Below, piece by piece: positions 1 to 13,100 of a stretch of 64,000 bases of DNA. Origin of the DNA: Nageia nagi (Eukaryota; Pinophyta); the NCBI GenBank assembly GCA_050084985.1, contig JBITNC010000001.1, positions 73,346,001 through 73,410,000 of the forward strand, in the 5' to 3' direction. The position numbers were made by a program, and so were the translations under genes. Under the pieces are notes generated by a model. It was given only the letters and a program-made list of their open reading frames with translations. It was not told where the DNA came from and did not search any database. The first letter of the stretch is position 1, and each line of letters starts with the position of its first letter.

Positions 1-840
1 TTGATCCAAAATTAGGATCCTCTTGATATTCAACATGCTTTAGTTCATTGTGTTCAGTTCATATCCTTCTTTGTGATGCTTCTTCTAGATCAAAAATTTG
101 ATTCAATTTGAGGGAGATATGTGATTTTTAAGTTTATGGTATTTTATTAATAAAATACAAAAGGGTAAAAAATAAATATTAAAAAAAATTTTAAAAGCCA
201 ATTAAAAAAAGGTGGCATTTTCTAATTAAATTTGCCCAGTTTATTAAAATTTGGTGGTTTGTAATATTTCTAAGGTGTTTGGTATTATCTTATTGGCTGT
301 TAAAGTTATTTGCAAACCTATTAATACTATTTTTCTAGAGTGTGAGTATTTTTAACTTCTGAGAGATTGGCTTAACTATTTAAGCCTAAATTTGAACTAC
401 AGCTAGAAGGGAATATTGGGTATTTGTAAATAATGATTGTGTGTTTATTTATTGTTATAAAACACTCCAAATTTGATTCTATCTTTCTCTTATAAAAAAA
501 GGCAATTTGGAAGTGTTCAAGGAGAAGGATTGTAGCAAGTTGAAGTGCAATTTTTCTATGTGTTTCAAGGATGTGGTGTTTGTGTGAATGTGAGAAGAGG
601 TGCTAAAAGACTATGGAGTTCATTGTACATAATTTCACCCACTAATTGAAGAGAATTTTATTGTTGGATGTAGCCCACATCGAGTGAACCAGGCTAATTG
701 TATTGTCTCCATGTGGTGTGATTTTGCTCTTCTCTAGTTTTACACATAGTTTAGGTTCTAACTCTAAATTTATCCATTTGCAAGCATTTAATTAATTAAG
801 TGTGAATTGATTCTCAAGAAGGATTAAATTTCAAATTTAA
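1..840 (+). other. Possible LTR or 3' end of a decayed LTR retrotransposon
   Basis: No protein family is recognisable. A purine-rich stretch (GAGGGAGAT, about 110-118) looks like a plus-strand polypurine tract, followed by AT-rich sequence. A TATA-like CTTATAAAAA lies near 488-497 and a transcribed-looking G-rich stretch follows at 500-700. That layout suits an LTR read on the plus strand, but I found no second copy or target duplication, and its relation to the minus-strand gypsy remnant that starts around 845 is unknown. Treat this as a weak inference. Confidence 0.25.
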
Positions 841-844
841 TATT

Positions 845-1726
845 TTATATTATGGATCATATCCAAATCTTAGAAGCTTATGGAAAATGGAATTACCATT
901 TTGGTTGTCATGAACTTGCTCCATTATTTTCTCAGCTTGATCATCTTTAAGAAAATATCCAAGCAAGGTTCCATCAAAAGATATCTTATATAAGATATCA
1001 CCAATTAACATATACCTTTTTGATATCATTTTTAGCCTTAATTTTCGATACCTTTACTCAAATTACTTAGAAATGGTGTCATTTTTGAAGAATGCATAAA
1101 TGCCTTTAAACCATGGATTATATGGTATAGCATAAAAGACTATTATATACTCATTATGATTGAAATATGTTATTATGTTTTCCTCTAAGTGTGGGATGGG
1201 TCCCTAAAGCTTTGAATGTTTGTGAAGGTTTCTTCATATTATATTGGAATAGGATTTAATGAAGTTGCACTAGCAATGAAATCAACAAACCTATTATTAT
1301 TCATTGAGATATTCTCGATTCTAACATTCTTAAAGCACTTTAGAATCAATTCTTCATCCCACTCCTTATATAGAATCAACTTCTCATCTTTAGTGTTATA
1401 TATCCCATTGATATGGTTGATCACTAACTAAGATTCTTCATATATATTCAAGTTTTGAATATTGAGCATATATGTTGCCTTCATTCCCAAAATTAAATCT
1501 TCATACTTAGCCATGCTTTTTTCATAATCAAAGTTGAGCAAGTATAAATGAGAACAATTCTTGCCCTATCTCTTATAATGCACTTTAAACCATAAAAGTA
1601 AAGAGTCCACATAACCTCTTCTTCTTCTGCAAAGGTTGCAACTTCATCCCTAAATTCTTCTTGGCATGGAGTGGATTCTTCACATGGAGCATTGACTATA
1701 AAATCAACTATGGCCCATCCTTTCAT
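845..1726 (-). pseudogene. Decayed Tat-type gypsy second RNase H and integrase start
   Basis: Reading right to left, 1726-1493 encodes AIVDFIVNAP and then EEEEVMWTLYFYG, the linker and start of the extra RNase H domain seen in Tat-lineage Ty3/gypsy elements (the family usually reads AIADxLAD and WxLYFDGA). 1424-1239 gives KDEKLILY...NNRFVDFIASATSL, matching the end of that domain. About 1010-960 gives GDILYKISFDGTLLGYF, the usual start of the integrase zinc-binding region in this lineage. Stops and frameshifts are frequent. It is the left part of the same element as the reverse transcriptase to its right; not functional. Confidence 0.72.
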
Positions 1727-1759
1727 ATTTTTCTAATGCTTATAAATGAGATTAAATTC

Positions 1760-3110
1760 TTGCAAGAACATCATCTATTTTTGTGACCTTCCTTAAATAT
1801 GTGGCTTGGATAGGAGATGTTTGAGAGGATCAACATGGTCAACTACAAATGTTGTGTTTATGATCATGTAATACCTTATCTTTTTAGTAGCATACATAAT
1901 AGGATAAAAAATACTCTCAATAGGATTATACCTTTTTTCATGCTTAATCCATGTCTTTGAGATATAGTATATTTCTCTTTCTTTATAATCATCTTCTTTT
2001 TAGCTAACATTTCCCCCAAGGCATGTTTTATAGTTGAGATATATAATAACAAATTATTTGAATGATCAATAGGAGCTAAAATAGGAGGATTGAGAAAAAA
2101 CCTTTTAATTGTGTCAAGAGCATGCTAATATTTGTTGTTCTAAACAAACTTGATGTCCTTCTTGAGCAAGTAGTTATATAGAGTATCCTTTTTTTTAAAG
2201 GGAAGGGAAAGGAAATTAAGAGATAAATATTCTTATAGTCCACACCTTACCTTGAAACATCTTACTTGCTTGAGAGTATTTAAAATAGGCATCTCATTTA
2301 TTTCTTTCACCTTATTAGGATTTACCTATATTCCTCTCTTGGAAACAATGAATCCTAGAAACTTCCTACTTGAGACCCCAAAGATATATTTCTAAGGTTT
2401 TAACTTGAGCTTGTATTTATTTAGCCTCCCAAAAACTTCCTCCAAATCTCTAAGATAATCTTCTTTCTTTTGGATTTGATGAAGGTATAATCAACATATA
2501 CCTCATGTATCTTGTGGATTAAATAATGAAACATGGACATAATTTGTCTTTGACATATTTCCCCTACATTATTTAAACCAAAAGGTATTAACTTGTAGAA
2601 AAATATGCCTTAAGGAGTAAATAAGGTTCTCTTATATATATCCTCCAGATTGATTCCTGTTTCATTATAACTTAAAAATATGTTTATGAAGGAGAGGCAT
2701 TCATACTTGGATATGAAATTCATAATCATTTCAATGTGAGGAAGAGGGAAATTATTCTTACGAAATGGTTTTTTTATATCCTTAAAATCTATGTAACACC
2801 CAAATTTTCTAGTTATCTTCATAACAAGCACTATATTGGATAGCCAAGATGAGTAATCAATAGGTTCAATGAATTCCACCTTGAGGTACTTATCTATTTT
2901 CTTCTTGACCAAGAGATCTATCTTTATATGCATAAGCCTTCTCCTCTATTGAACTAGTTTTTCATCCTTATGTACCACAAATTAATGCATCACAATGTTA
3001 GGATCAAGCCTAGACATATCATCATAAGTCTAAGCAAAGACTTCTCCAAATCTCAATATAAACTTATGATTAGCCTTTCTAAGTCCTCGAACCATTCACC
3101 AATCTTGATA
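1760..3110 (-). pseudogene. Decayed Ty3/gypsy (Tat-like) reverse transcriptase and RNase H
   Basis: The open stretch 2933-2610 reads IDKYLKVEFIEPIDYSSWLS, then YIDFKDIKKP and FPLPHIEMI, all hallmarks of a gypsy reverse transcriptase N-terminal half. Just upstream (about 3110-2940) DDMSRLDPNIVMH fits the pre-RT linker. Downstream, with stops, come a decayed template-grip region (IPFGLNN), the thumb (SSRKFLGFIVSKRGI) and an RNase H-like stretch. The catalytic YxDD box is damaged (a VYVDYTF-like run about 2500). The protein would copy element RNA into DNA; this copy is dead. Confidence 0.75.
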
Positions 3111-3179
3111 ATCTTGGGATTTTGATTAGAAATGGATCATGTGATTCAAAATTAAAACATTCTTGGATTAAGGATTTAC

Positions 3180-5760
3180 CACACTCTCATACTTAGATGA
3201 TGTTTGGAGATTTTATTATGGGTCTTATGGAATTTATTTGTAATAGAACCTACCAAAATAGATTGGTCAACTTTTGGAAGGTATAAATTTTGATAGAGAT
3301 ATCTAATTGAGTTGGTTATTTTTGAATTGGATATTTATCAAATATAACTTTATAATGAGTATACACATGCCCACATTTGTTGAATATTTGACCTTCATCC
3401 AAGATGTTTTCCTTATAACTATTCTTATGTAGAAACTGTAACTCTAGTGCCAACGCTACATCCAACACCTATGTTGGTCTTTATAAGAAATTTGGATGTA
3501 AGATTTCTTATTTAACCTACTTGGCATGTTGGTATGTTTATTTTATAATCAAGGACCAATTATTGCTTCAAAATACTAATGTTAACACTGATTAAGACTC
3601 AACCATCCACCCAACAGTTGATTCGAGCACTCAAATCTTGACCCGACTACTTGATTAATACACTAGTAAGGCATTACCAATTTTAATATCAGTGCCTATG
3701 CTAATATTCCTAATGATTTTATATTTTGGATTCATAATTATGGATATCCATGCATGGTATCATTTTGGTATTATGGTTTTGTTCATATTTATGTGTAGGA
3801 TGGCTAACACCAACGCTAATGCAACAAAATGTGTTTTGGGGAAGTTGAAGTAATTTGAGTTATTTTGGATCTTCTTGGGAAGTTGCAGAGTCATTTAGCC
3901 ATCTAAGGGGCATCATTTCTAGCTATATATCCTTGAGGATATTTCATTTGGGAAATAAGAGGAAGAAGTGGAGTGTTGTAGCTCATAGAGAACTTGGAGA
4001 GAGAGGTAGCCTTTACTGTAGGTAGGCCTCTACCATTGTTGGAACAGATCTTGGCCATAGATAATGAGGTTTATTATACTCCATGGATGAATTATTACTA
4101 TTATAGTGATTATATTCCTTTTCGTACAACATGGATTCATAGGATCTTATTTCTTTTGCAATCTCAATTTTTCTTGGGAGGATTTTTAAGGTTACCAATA
4201 TATATCTTGTACCATAAGTAGAGTGTGAGGCTTCTAGTGGAAGGTTAATACATTTTGGTAAAGGAGAAAGACTCTATGGGAACCCTTGTACACTATTATG
4301 GATTTTTCTAAATGGTGGATACTTGTTGAAGGTTAGAGGCTTGATTGTAGTGGTATAAACATATTGGGAGGAATAGATTCTAGGAGTGAAGGCTCATGAC
4401 TAGAGATCTTCATGCTTAGAGTATGGCATATTCCTTATCTTATCTGTTTTAAGAATTTCATGGTAGGTGAGAATACTATGAATAGAAGCATATTGTGTTT
4501 TAGTTTTCATGATTTGTATTTCATATGTGATTAGTTCCATATGTGTTATTATGGGAATCCTAAGGCCTATTTAGCACCTATTTTCCCCAATGTTGGATTT
4601 GGGAGCACTTGTACACATGTGCTAGCCTTGGGGAGACTCCTATACCCCCATGTTGGCCCATGATGATCCCTTTGCATCCACACATGAATCCTAGAACTAC
4701 ATGGTACCTTGGACTCCCACATTAGCATGCGTGGTACCTTGGATACCCATGCTGGCCTTGGTGGTACCCTAGATCCCCATGTTGGGCGTGCTTGATCCCT
4801 AGGCACCTATGTTAGATACCTTGATCTTCTAGGAGGCCAACATTGAGATTGGAGAGGTTGCAAGTGACTTCTAAGTGAGATCTATATCTAGTGATGAGCT
4901 ACATAAGGCTTAGGAGCCTCACATATGAGATAAACTAAATTAGATATTAAAACCCTTCTCGTTAGAGCTACCAAAGTCTTGGCAATGTTAAGAACCCTTG
5001 AGCATAGCACATAAGGAGAGAATATAAGGCTTAGGACACCTATATTACATATTTGAGGTGTTGTTCATTCAAGTGAGGTTGCCCTACCTTGAGGTGTCCA
5101 TAAGTGGTATTCATCTTTGAATCCATTTGATGGTATTTTAGAACCACACATGTTCTCTTCATTGAGGGCTAGTTTATGAGGGAGCCCTTTGATGAGGCAT
5201 CCATAGAACTAGTAGAGGTGGTTGTTCTACCCTAATTTTAGCATCTATCTTAACATTGCACATACCTTAGTTGGCTTCTTGGAGGCTAATGTTGAGCCCT
5301 TTAAGCTTGATATTGTATCATTCACTACTTTAATCATGAATACAATCGTGGAACTTTGGATCTCATTATTATCTCATAATTATGTGTGTTTGGTCAATAT
5401 TATCTCATTATGCATGATGTTGGGCATTTGAGTGATATTATTTCTTATATTAGTTCAAACATAGCATGCTTAAGGATTGAATTGAATATTGATTGATAAT
5501 TATTTGGGTAATTTTTTCGTTGAGCATTTTTTGGGGATATTACAATTTTTCATGTGGTCTCTTTAGGGAATTAGTTCTTGCCCCCATTATATCCAAGATT
5601 GCATTATCCATTTGGATGATATATATAAACATAAGATTTGATAGAAACAACATAATAAAGGGAGATTTATATATTTTGTTTACTTAGTATGAATGCTAGA
5701 CTTAGAATCACCACTACCAGTAGCACATACACCTATTTTATACCTTTTGTAACCTCTTTT
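3180..5760 (+). other. Non-coding insert with LTR-like sequence between RT and protease of the gypsy remnant
   Basis: A Tat element should run directly from protease into reverse transcriptase, yet about 2.6 kb of unrelated sequence separates them. Part of it (about 3,430-3,910) resembles, in opposite orientation, the sequence at about 8,740-9,180: both share runs like GTGCCAACGCTA, ACCAATTATT and GGGAAGTTG in the same order. I therefore read it as an LTR or fragment of a second element inserted on the plus strand. Ends and target duplication were not found. No gene is seen. Confidence 0.4.
4590..4815. repeat. Short imperfect tandem repeat (~30-40 bp units)
   Basis: Units of the form (G)GTACCTTGGA-TCCCCATG-TTGG(C)C recur several times with substitutions, for example around 4,710, 4,735 and 4,765. 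The minus-strand open stretch 4806-4567 merely mirrors this repetition (W-S-KVP runs) and is not a gene. Confidence 0.5.
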
Positions 5761-6399
5761 AAATCTTTCTAAAACTTCTACAATTTTTACGATGTTTGCA
5801 AATACCTCACCTAGTTTTGAATCACTTCTTTCTAACCTTGATTTGAATCCAAATTCTAATATAGTTTCCTTTTATTTGAAAGATATTTTCATATCCAACC
5901 CTTTCTTATCAAGTTTTGGAGTTTTACCAAAATATTCAAAAAAATTCTTCGATTCCCTGCTCATATTTGCCTAATATTTTCCCTTTGTACTTGTAATATT
6001 AAATGAAATAATTTTAAAGTAAGCATTATTAATATTATTATTCTTAAGTTTCTTATGTACCTTGTCATAGATGCATTTTTGGGACTCTTTCTCATCATCA
6101 ATGGATTCTTGTTTGCTCTCTTCCTAATTTTATGAAGTATCTTTCTTGTAAAGAACCTTGTTTTTATTTCATTTAGAACACATAAAACAACATTGATTCT
6201 CCTTCTAGCATGAATTCTCCTCCTAGCGCAAATGTTGTTCATTCATATATTTCTTTGGTCTACAAAATTATTTATATGTTGAAATAATATTTTCATTCTT
6301 GAAACAATTTATCCCCACTATTGTTTCTTCAACTTTTGGCTCTTTCTTCTTTCTTCCTTTAACATTTTCTCATTCATTTAATGGTAGAAAGCTAACTTT

Positions 6400-6970
6400 T
6401 ATCTATCCAATAATGCTCTTTAGATCATATTAAACTTTGATTATGTATACCTTCCCTTCATGTTAAAACTTTGAGCACTTATGTAAAGTGGATAAAGTAA
6501 CACCCATGGCATGAATCCATGAAATTCATAGGTGGATATTGTATGGAAGCTTCTTATCCATGAAATATGTTCAATAATATTAGGTTATACCTATACTGGT
6601 AAGTAGATATATCCAACACATTTCTTCTCCACATTGTCAAATACTTTTATTCTTCTTGTAGATATTTTGAGATTTAAGAAGAAATTTCCATAAAAAATAT
6701 TAAGAAACTTAAAAGGAAAAATGTTGATCCTTGATTTGGTATCTACCAAATCTTCCTTTATTGATTTTACATCAATATTTATATAAATATAAAAAATCTA
6801 AATTGTAGTCTATCACTTATTAAGTGGGAAACTCAATATCTTCAAATTGTATCCTATTAACCTATTTAAAATAGTCAAATATGCCTACTAAAGTTTTTGT
6901 TGGAATGCTAGGATTAACATATTCTTTATCTAATACTTCAATTAATGCCCTCTTATGCTTATAAAAATTC
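6400..6970 (-). pseudogene. Decayed gypsy aspartic protease region
   Basis: Read right to left, about 6970-6880 gives RALIEVLDKEYVNPSIPTK followed by LVGIFDYFK, and about 6540-6480 gives ISWIHAMGVTLSTLHKC, the paired landmarks that bracket the retropepsin domain in Tat-type gypsy polyproteins (usual form RPWIHxxGxxPSxLHQ). The catalytic DNGSSLN-type motif between them could not be read because of frameshifts. It lies in the expected order between the gag to its right and the reverse transcriptase to its left. Confidence 0.6.
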
Positions 6971-6999
6971 ATAAAGAATTATTTTAAAAGGTTTATTCT

Positions 7000-8230
7000 T
7001 ATAATTGATTTTTTTTCCTCATTAATGTGAAAAGAAACATGATTAAGAGTACCTCTTTTTCTACTACTCTTCTTCTTCTTTTTATTCATCTAATCCACTT
7101 GACTCATCATCATGGATAACCATATTAATTATTTAATGGATAACCTTATTTACTATTGGTTTCATCATTATACCATTCTTATATTCCATTTTCCCTTCAT
7201 CAGGAAAATATTTAAGCCTTTTGTTTAAATTAAAATAATTGTTGGTATAAGGCCTTTCACTTGATGATATCTATAATATGCATTATCCTTATACCATTTA
7301 GGCTTCTCTTCATCTTCTTTCAACTCTTTCCCTTAGACTCTCTTCATAAGGCCCTTTTCAAGGAAATACTCAAGAATTTTCCTTGGATGAATAAAAAATC
7401 TTATAAATTATATTTTTGTTTGCTCTTATTTTATACAACTTCAACAAAATTGATCTTATTATCTTCGTTCTTTATATATGATCTTTTAATATTGTTTTTG
7501 GTTGCAATCATATAGATCAATTTACCTACTACAACTATTTCTTATTATTTTATGATCAATTTATAAGCCATATACATGAAAATATCATACACATAATCAA
7601 GTGCTTCAACTTTTAAAGTATGCATTATATTCTCTATAAACAATTGAGAAATCATATATTTAGGAATTGAACCTTCTAAATTTGTCCATAACTTTTAACA
7701 TCTTGATATAAAAAAATTTCAAGTACTCATTTAGCCCATGTTTGCATCCAATAAAATATACTAATTATAATGGAATTTGAACATTACATTTGTAGTGACC
7801 TTTGAATAATCCCTTCAATTGTCAATATGAAGTAATAGAGCCAGTCTCCAACGTATGAAACCATTTCCTAGCTTCATCAGTTAAGCTCATGAGGAAATAC
7901 ATGATATTTAAAAGATCATTTATACCACATATTAATTCCATAGAATATTCAAATACTTACAAATGTTTATTAGGATCTCCTTTACCATTAAATTTATCTA
8001 ATTCAAGCTCCTTATCTATCCTTGTGAGGATGGTATTTTGAATCACATTACATAAGGGATTCCCTTTTTATTCATTTATAGTAACATTATTAAGTAACAT
8101 TTTTGTCAAGCTTGTTACTTGGAATTGAAGTTCTTTTATAAATTTATCATATTGTACCATCCCCATGCTATCATTAGGTGATTGCATACTAGCTTTTGGG
8201 CCAAGATCCATGTCTATCACACTTAATGAA
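7000..8230 (-). pseudogene. Decayed Ty3/gypsy gag
   Basis: About 8020-7870 reads FNGKGDPNKHL...YSMELICGIND and ARKWFHTL, the core of a gypsy capsid. About 7400-7270 reads PRKILEYFLEKGL...KPKWYKDNAYYRYHQVKG, clearly homologous to the gag C-terminal region of the younger element at 29840-30679 (PHWYKEDRYYEYHQAKGH). So this old element and the level 4 element belong to related lineages. Many stops and frameshifts; non-functional. Confidence 0.7.
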
Positions 8231-8399
8231 ATATAGATCAAATACCTCCAAAAACTCTATAGGGATTTTTGGTTATGAAAATAATGACATTGAGTTCATA
8301 AATATGTATATGTTTAAAATTAACCATATAATCTAATTATACATAAACATATAATAATAATATAGAAAAATACTATTGAATGAACTTGTGTTTCCTGTG

Positions 8400-9290
8400 A
8401 TCTATAATCACCAGATGCTTATAGCATTCATGGATCCTCCAATACAAATTTTACAAATTTATATATTTTTTTCTTCTAATATATTCCCCAATGTATAAAT
8501 TCAAGGAATGATTCATATAAATCCATATAAAAATATTATTTTACACTACATTCATACAAAATGAAGAGGACATAGAAATATAGCTAGATTCAAGAGCCTT
8601 TAGATCTTATTATTGCATAGAGAATACATTACAACTAAAAGGAAACTCTTTTTTCTATACTTATAGTCATGTATATTTTCCTAAAAAATGAAATCAACTC
8701 TCCTAGCCTCTATAACAATACAATATTTCCTCTTTTCTCCCAACAAGTGTCCACAAGTAGATATAGGTAGAATCAACATCCTTGGAGAAATCGCATGGCT
8801 TTCCAACTTCCCAGTAACTTTCAAACATCTCAAAACAACTTGAAATTCTTCACCTTACATATATAAACGATCTATTGTTTTAGTGCAAGAGTTGAAATTT
8901 GTGTTGGCATTGGCATATCAGGCGTATTGGCAAGTGAAAGGTCAAGTGTTGGGTCAAATATCACACAAACTATCAAGTGAATGATTGAGTCTTCATCAGC
9001 ATCTGTGTTGGTATTTTTAAGTAATAATTGGTACAAATAATCATTTTTGATATATAAACATTCAAAATTTATCAAATTCAAATATATCACATCCAAATTC
9101 CTCAGAAACACTAGCATGGGCACTAGCATTAGCGTTGGCACTAGTGTTAGTTTTAGCATTGGCATTTTTGATAGTTCTATAGAAAATGTCTTGGATGTTA
9201 ATCAAATATTAGATAAAGTATGCATGCATATAATCTTTGGAAAGGTATTTTTGAGCACTATCTAATGAAAAAATAATCAAATTAATTTTA
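8400..9290 (-). repeat. Probable 5' LTR of the decayed gypsy element
   Basis: It lies just upstream (minus-strand sense) of the gag remnant where a 5' LTR belongs, and part of it (8,740-9,180) is repeated in inverted orientation at about 3,430-3,910. A TGGTGATTATAGATC-like word near the gag side could be a worn primer-binding site. A local run of AGCATTAGCGTTGGCACTAG-type words (9,110-9,165) is low-complexity. Boundaries are approximate because no intact partner LTR or target duplication was found. Confidence 0.4.
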
Positions 9291-9664
9291 TATATCTCTA
9301 AAAATTTATACCTTACCAAATATGACTAATTTATTTTGTGATTATTTACTAGCCACAAATTTCTACAAACCAATGGCAAAATGTTCCAAATATCACCTAA
9401 GCATGAGAATGTGCCAAGTCCTCACTCCAATTATATTTAGTAAATTCATTATATATGATCCATTTTGGATTATCTTCTGAATTAATTATGTATGAACAAT
9501 ATGAATTAATATAAAGTATTGCAAAAATGTAAAGTGGAAATAATGATACTTAGACTATTAGATCATGTTTACAACCTGTGAGAGAGGGATTATAAGATAA
9601 ATACTTATTACCTTATCTAAATGATAATTCATATGCTCATACCTAACTTTTCATGGTCAACATG

Positions 9665-10167
9665 TGTTGGAATGTATAATGCATTATTGAAAGTTTTTGT
9701 AATGTTTCTCTTTGTAAATTCACTAATACTTAATGGTATCCCTAGATACCTTAAGTATTTAAGTGAATATGATAATGTAACTTGTTCTATGCTTCACCTC
9801 ATGAGCATGTCCTTTGGGTAAAATGGAGTAGCATGTCATACCTTTATATAATGGTTAAAAGGGTGATACAAAGGGGGATTTTCTCTTATAAATAGAAGGC
9901 CCCCTCTTTGTGATCACTGACCAACTTGTGAAGCAAAGTTATGCTCTAGGATAGTGATTAGGAGATGAAGTTAGAAGTACTATAAGAGAGTTGTATTTAT
10001 GAATGAAGTAAGATCTTGTTAATGGATGTACTCCTAGTTGGAGGAACCAATTTATATCTTGAGTCACTTTATGATATTGATTTATACTTTAGAATATTAT
10101 TGAATGAGTGAGTTTTCAATAGATATTGGTAGATTAGGATTGTGTTCTTTAAGATTCAAATCCTTCA
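9665..10167 (+). repeat. LTR of the level 1 copia family, plus orientation
   Basis: The sequence starts TGTTGGAATGTATAATGCAT and ends ATCCTTCA, and its reverse complement aligns along its length with the level 1 LTRs at 15384-15884 and 41311-41808, including the block around the TATA box (TATAAATA, 9887-9894; downstream AGAAGGCC and GTGATCACT). The bases before (ACATG) and after (AGGTG) do not match, so it is not a simple solo LTR. It is more likely the 5' LTR of the decayed copia to its right, with TGGAACC as a worn primer-binding site. Confidence 0.75.
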
Positions 10168-13100
10168 AGGTGGAACCTTAGAAAGAAAGACCAAGTAGTG
10201 AGGATATAACTATAAAGTAGCATGAATGCTTAGTTTAGTGTGGATACCATGGATAGTATTTATTCTATTCTCCCTATAAATTAGCCTTTGCAATCCAAAT
10301 TCCCAACAATATAGAAACTAGGACAAGCCTAATATAGTATATAGTGAAATATGAATAACATATGCTCATGTGATAATAAATCCCGATCTTGATAGGAAAT
10401 GTTAAGGGAGACCTTATATTTTTTAGTATTTGAGTGTGATTGTTGAGATAATAATATGATAGTCTCCTCCTGTTACCTTACCTAGTTTTTTATGTGAGAG
10501 AACCACCATAACACATGCCTACAATAGAGTGTCAATGATAGGGTCCTTGCACAAAAAAGAGAAACAACATGAGAAGAGAACATAAGTTGAATTTAATGAT
10601 AATAATATAATATATAACAATAAAATGGATCATATCACAAACTAAATAATATGATAGTTAATTTTTATATTATGTATCAAAAAAAAGTGTCAATAACATA
10701 ATACTTGAAAGTAAGATATAAAAATCATAATTAGCACAAATAAAGATCAATGCCACATGATAATTATGAACATGCATTTACAAATGGTTAATAAAATGAG
10801 GTTATATAGTGAAGATAATAAGAAATAATACTTATAACCTTTCTATTATACTTTGATTAATATAACCTACATAAGAGATCAAAGATCCATAAGGATTATA
10901 TGCATGATTTTTGAAAACCAATCAATGATCTTCTTCCTATGGGGACAATTGTGAATAATAACCATAACATGAGAACAACTAAAATTAGATCTTGATCTCT
11001 TGATCATGAATATTATGATATTCAAACAATTCCTTTGGTTCCCAAGAAAATAGCCTATATAGATACCTTCTAAAATAGTTGATATTTATTAATAACACTA
11101 ATATAACTTATTTAGAGAAACCTTATGGCTCAATAATTTGGATTTTAATTTACATGCTAATTTGAAAATTTTCAAGTATTAAGGAGCATACCAATATGAA
11201 AAGATTTCAATAAATTCTTTAAGGTGAGGTTCTTGATGACATTGGGACTCTATGGACATTACAATTTCATACGCAGGATGTGGAAAGATAAGTGGAATAG
11301 AAAACTATCCAATGAAAATAATAAAAAAGAAGTGATAAAGATAAAATAAATTATGCATCAAAGGACATAAAAATATGCTTTTATTATCTCTAGTCTAATG
11401 ATAAAGGGAATAAATATAATAAGAAAATAGTAGATCTCAAGAGAGATTTAATAACCTTGAAGGATGAATGCTTAAAGGGATATATATGGGAGCTTCTTTT
11501 AATGGATCCATAATAGTAAATGTTTCTTATGATATAGAGTTAATACTTTCTTACTCTTATGCGATAATAACTTTTGCTTCTAATAGTATTTATATAATGA
11601 ATTAGGTATTTCTCACCATGTCTCTATGGATTAAAGTTTATTTGCCTACTATGTGTATTACATGAATGGTAATGTACTTATTCAATTAATAATTCACGAG
11701 GATGCAATGGTTAGTGGAATATAAGATATTAAGTACAATGATGGCCTAATTAATTATGTCTACTATGTGCCAAGGTAAGATATTAATTCATTATTTGCAT
11801 ACCAATCTACTCAAAATGAGAATAAGTTTGAGTGCTACAAGCATAGAGTCTATCATCAAGTATGTATTTAACAAATTCAAACTTATTTCTCTTGGAGTTA
11901 TTAAATAGGAATCAAATATTTTAAATCTTAAGAGGTTCATTAAAAATAATCCATTGAAGCATATCATGCATTGCTTGGTAAAATAAATAATAAGAGAAAG
12001 CTTTGGCACTTGAGGATATGACACTTAAAATTTGTATTATTACATTCTATGATATAAAAGAATAATGTGAAATATTTAACTTCATCTCTTGTTCCCATTA
12101 TTATGTTTGTAAAATTTGAATAAAAATATCATAAGGATGCATTTCAAAATGGAAAAACACATTAAACTTATAAATTCTTATAGTTTATTAAATCATAATT
12201 ATATGGTACTATGAACATGACTTTGTATGGTGGATCAAGGTATATCCTCCTCTTTATTGATTATTACTCTAAAAATGTATACATTTAATTATTAAAATTT
12301 AATAGTGAATAATATTTTTAAAATGTTAAAGGCTATGGACCATAGTAGAGATGTAATATGATATATTTATTAAGATTTTGAGGATAAAAAAGGATGTTGA
12401 ACATATGAGCAACAATATTGATTTTTTAAAGTAACATGGCATTAAGTATTGGAGTACTATGTGTCAAACTCTATAATAAAATAAGATGGTAAAAATAATA
12501 TGGTACTTATATAGATGGTTAGATAGATATTGTATGGTAGGCATCATGCTTAAAGATCATGGAGTAAGGTTGTTGCTTATACTTACTAGATAGTTAGTTA
12601 TTCACTAATAGGACATTAAGCAATGTGACACTAAAATAGAAGTTAAGTGGGATCAATCATAATGTGGATCACTTTATAGTATTTACATATAATGGTTCAT
12701 GATTCATATGAGAGAAAAACCAATTTGCAACTAATATATGATGCACATCTTTATATGGTGCAATAAGTTATCCAAGTGGTGTAAGCTTTGGGATCAAGTA
12801 GCATAAAATATTGTAGAAAGTAGGGATGTATCATGTGATAATTGATACTTGAAATTACTTTAATAATATTTATTATTTTATTTTGTTATATCTTCCTGGT
12901 ATAACACTTTATCTTTAGATTTTTCTTATTATACTTTATTTTTATTCACACTTGTGATTTACCTTATGGTGTTTATGGAGGATATTATGGTAAGTATGTT
13001 GACCATGGACTATCATCTTCTTCTTACAACTTCTCATGCATAATATAGGGTTGTGTATGGTGATAGATATGATATGTATCTTCAAATCTAAATAATTCCT

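Noticed and set aside
4567-4806. Trp/Pro-rich minus-strand open frame of 79 codons
   Set aside because: It is a by-product of an imperfect tandem repeat.
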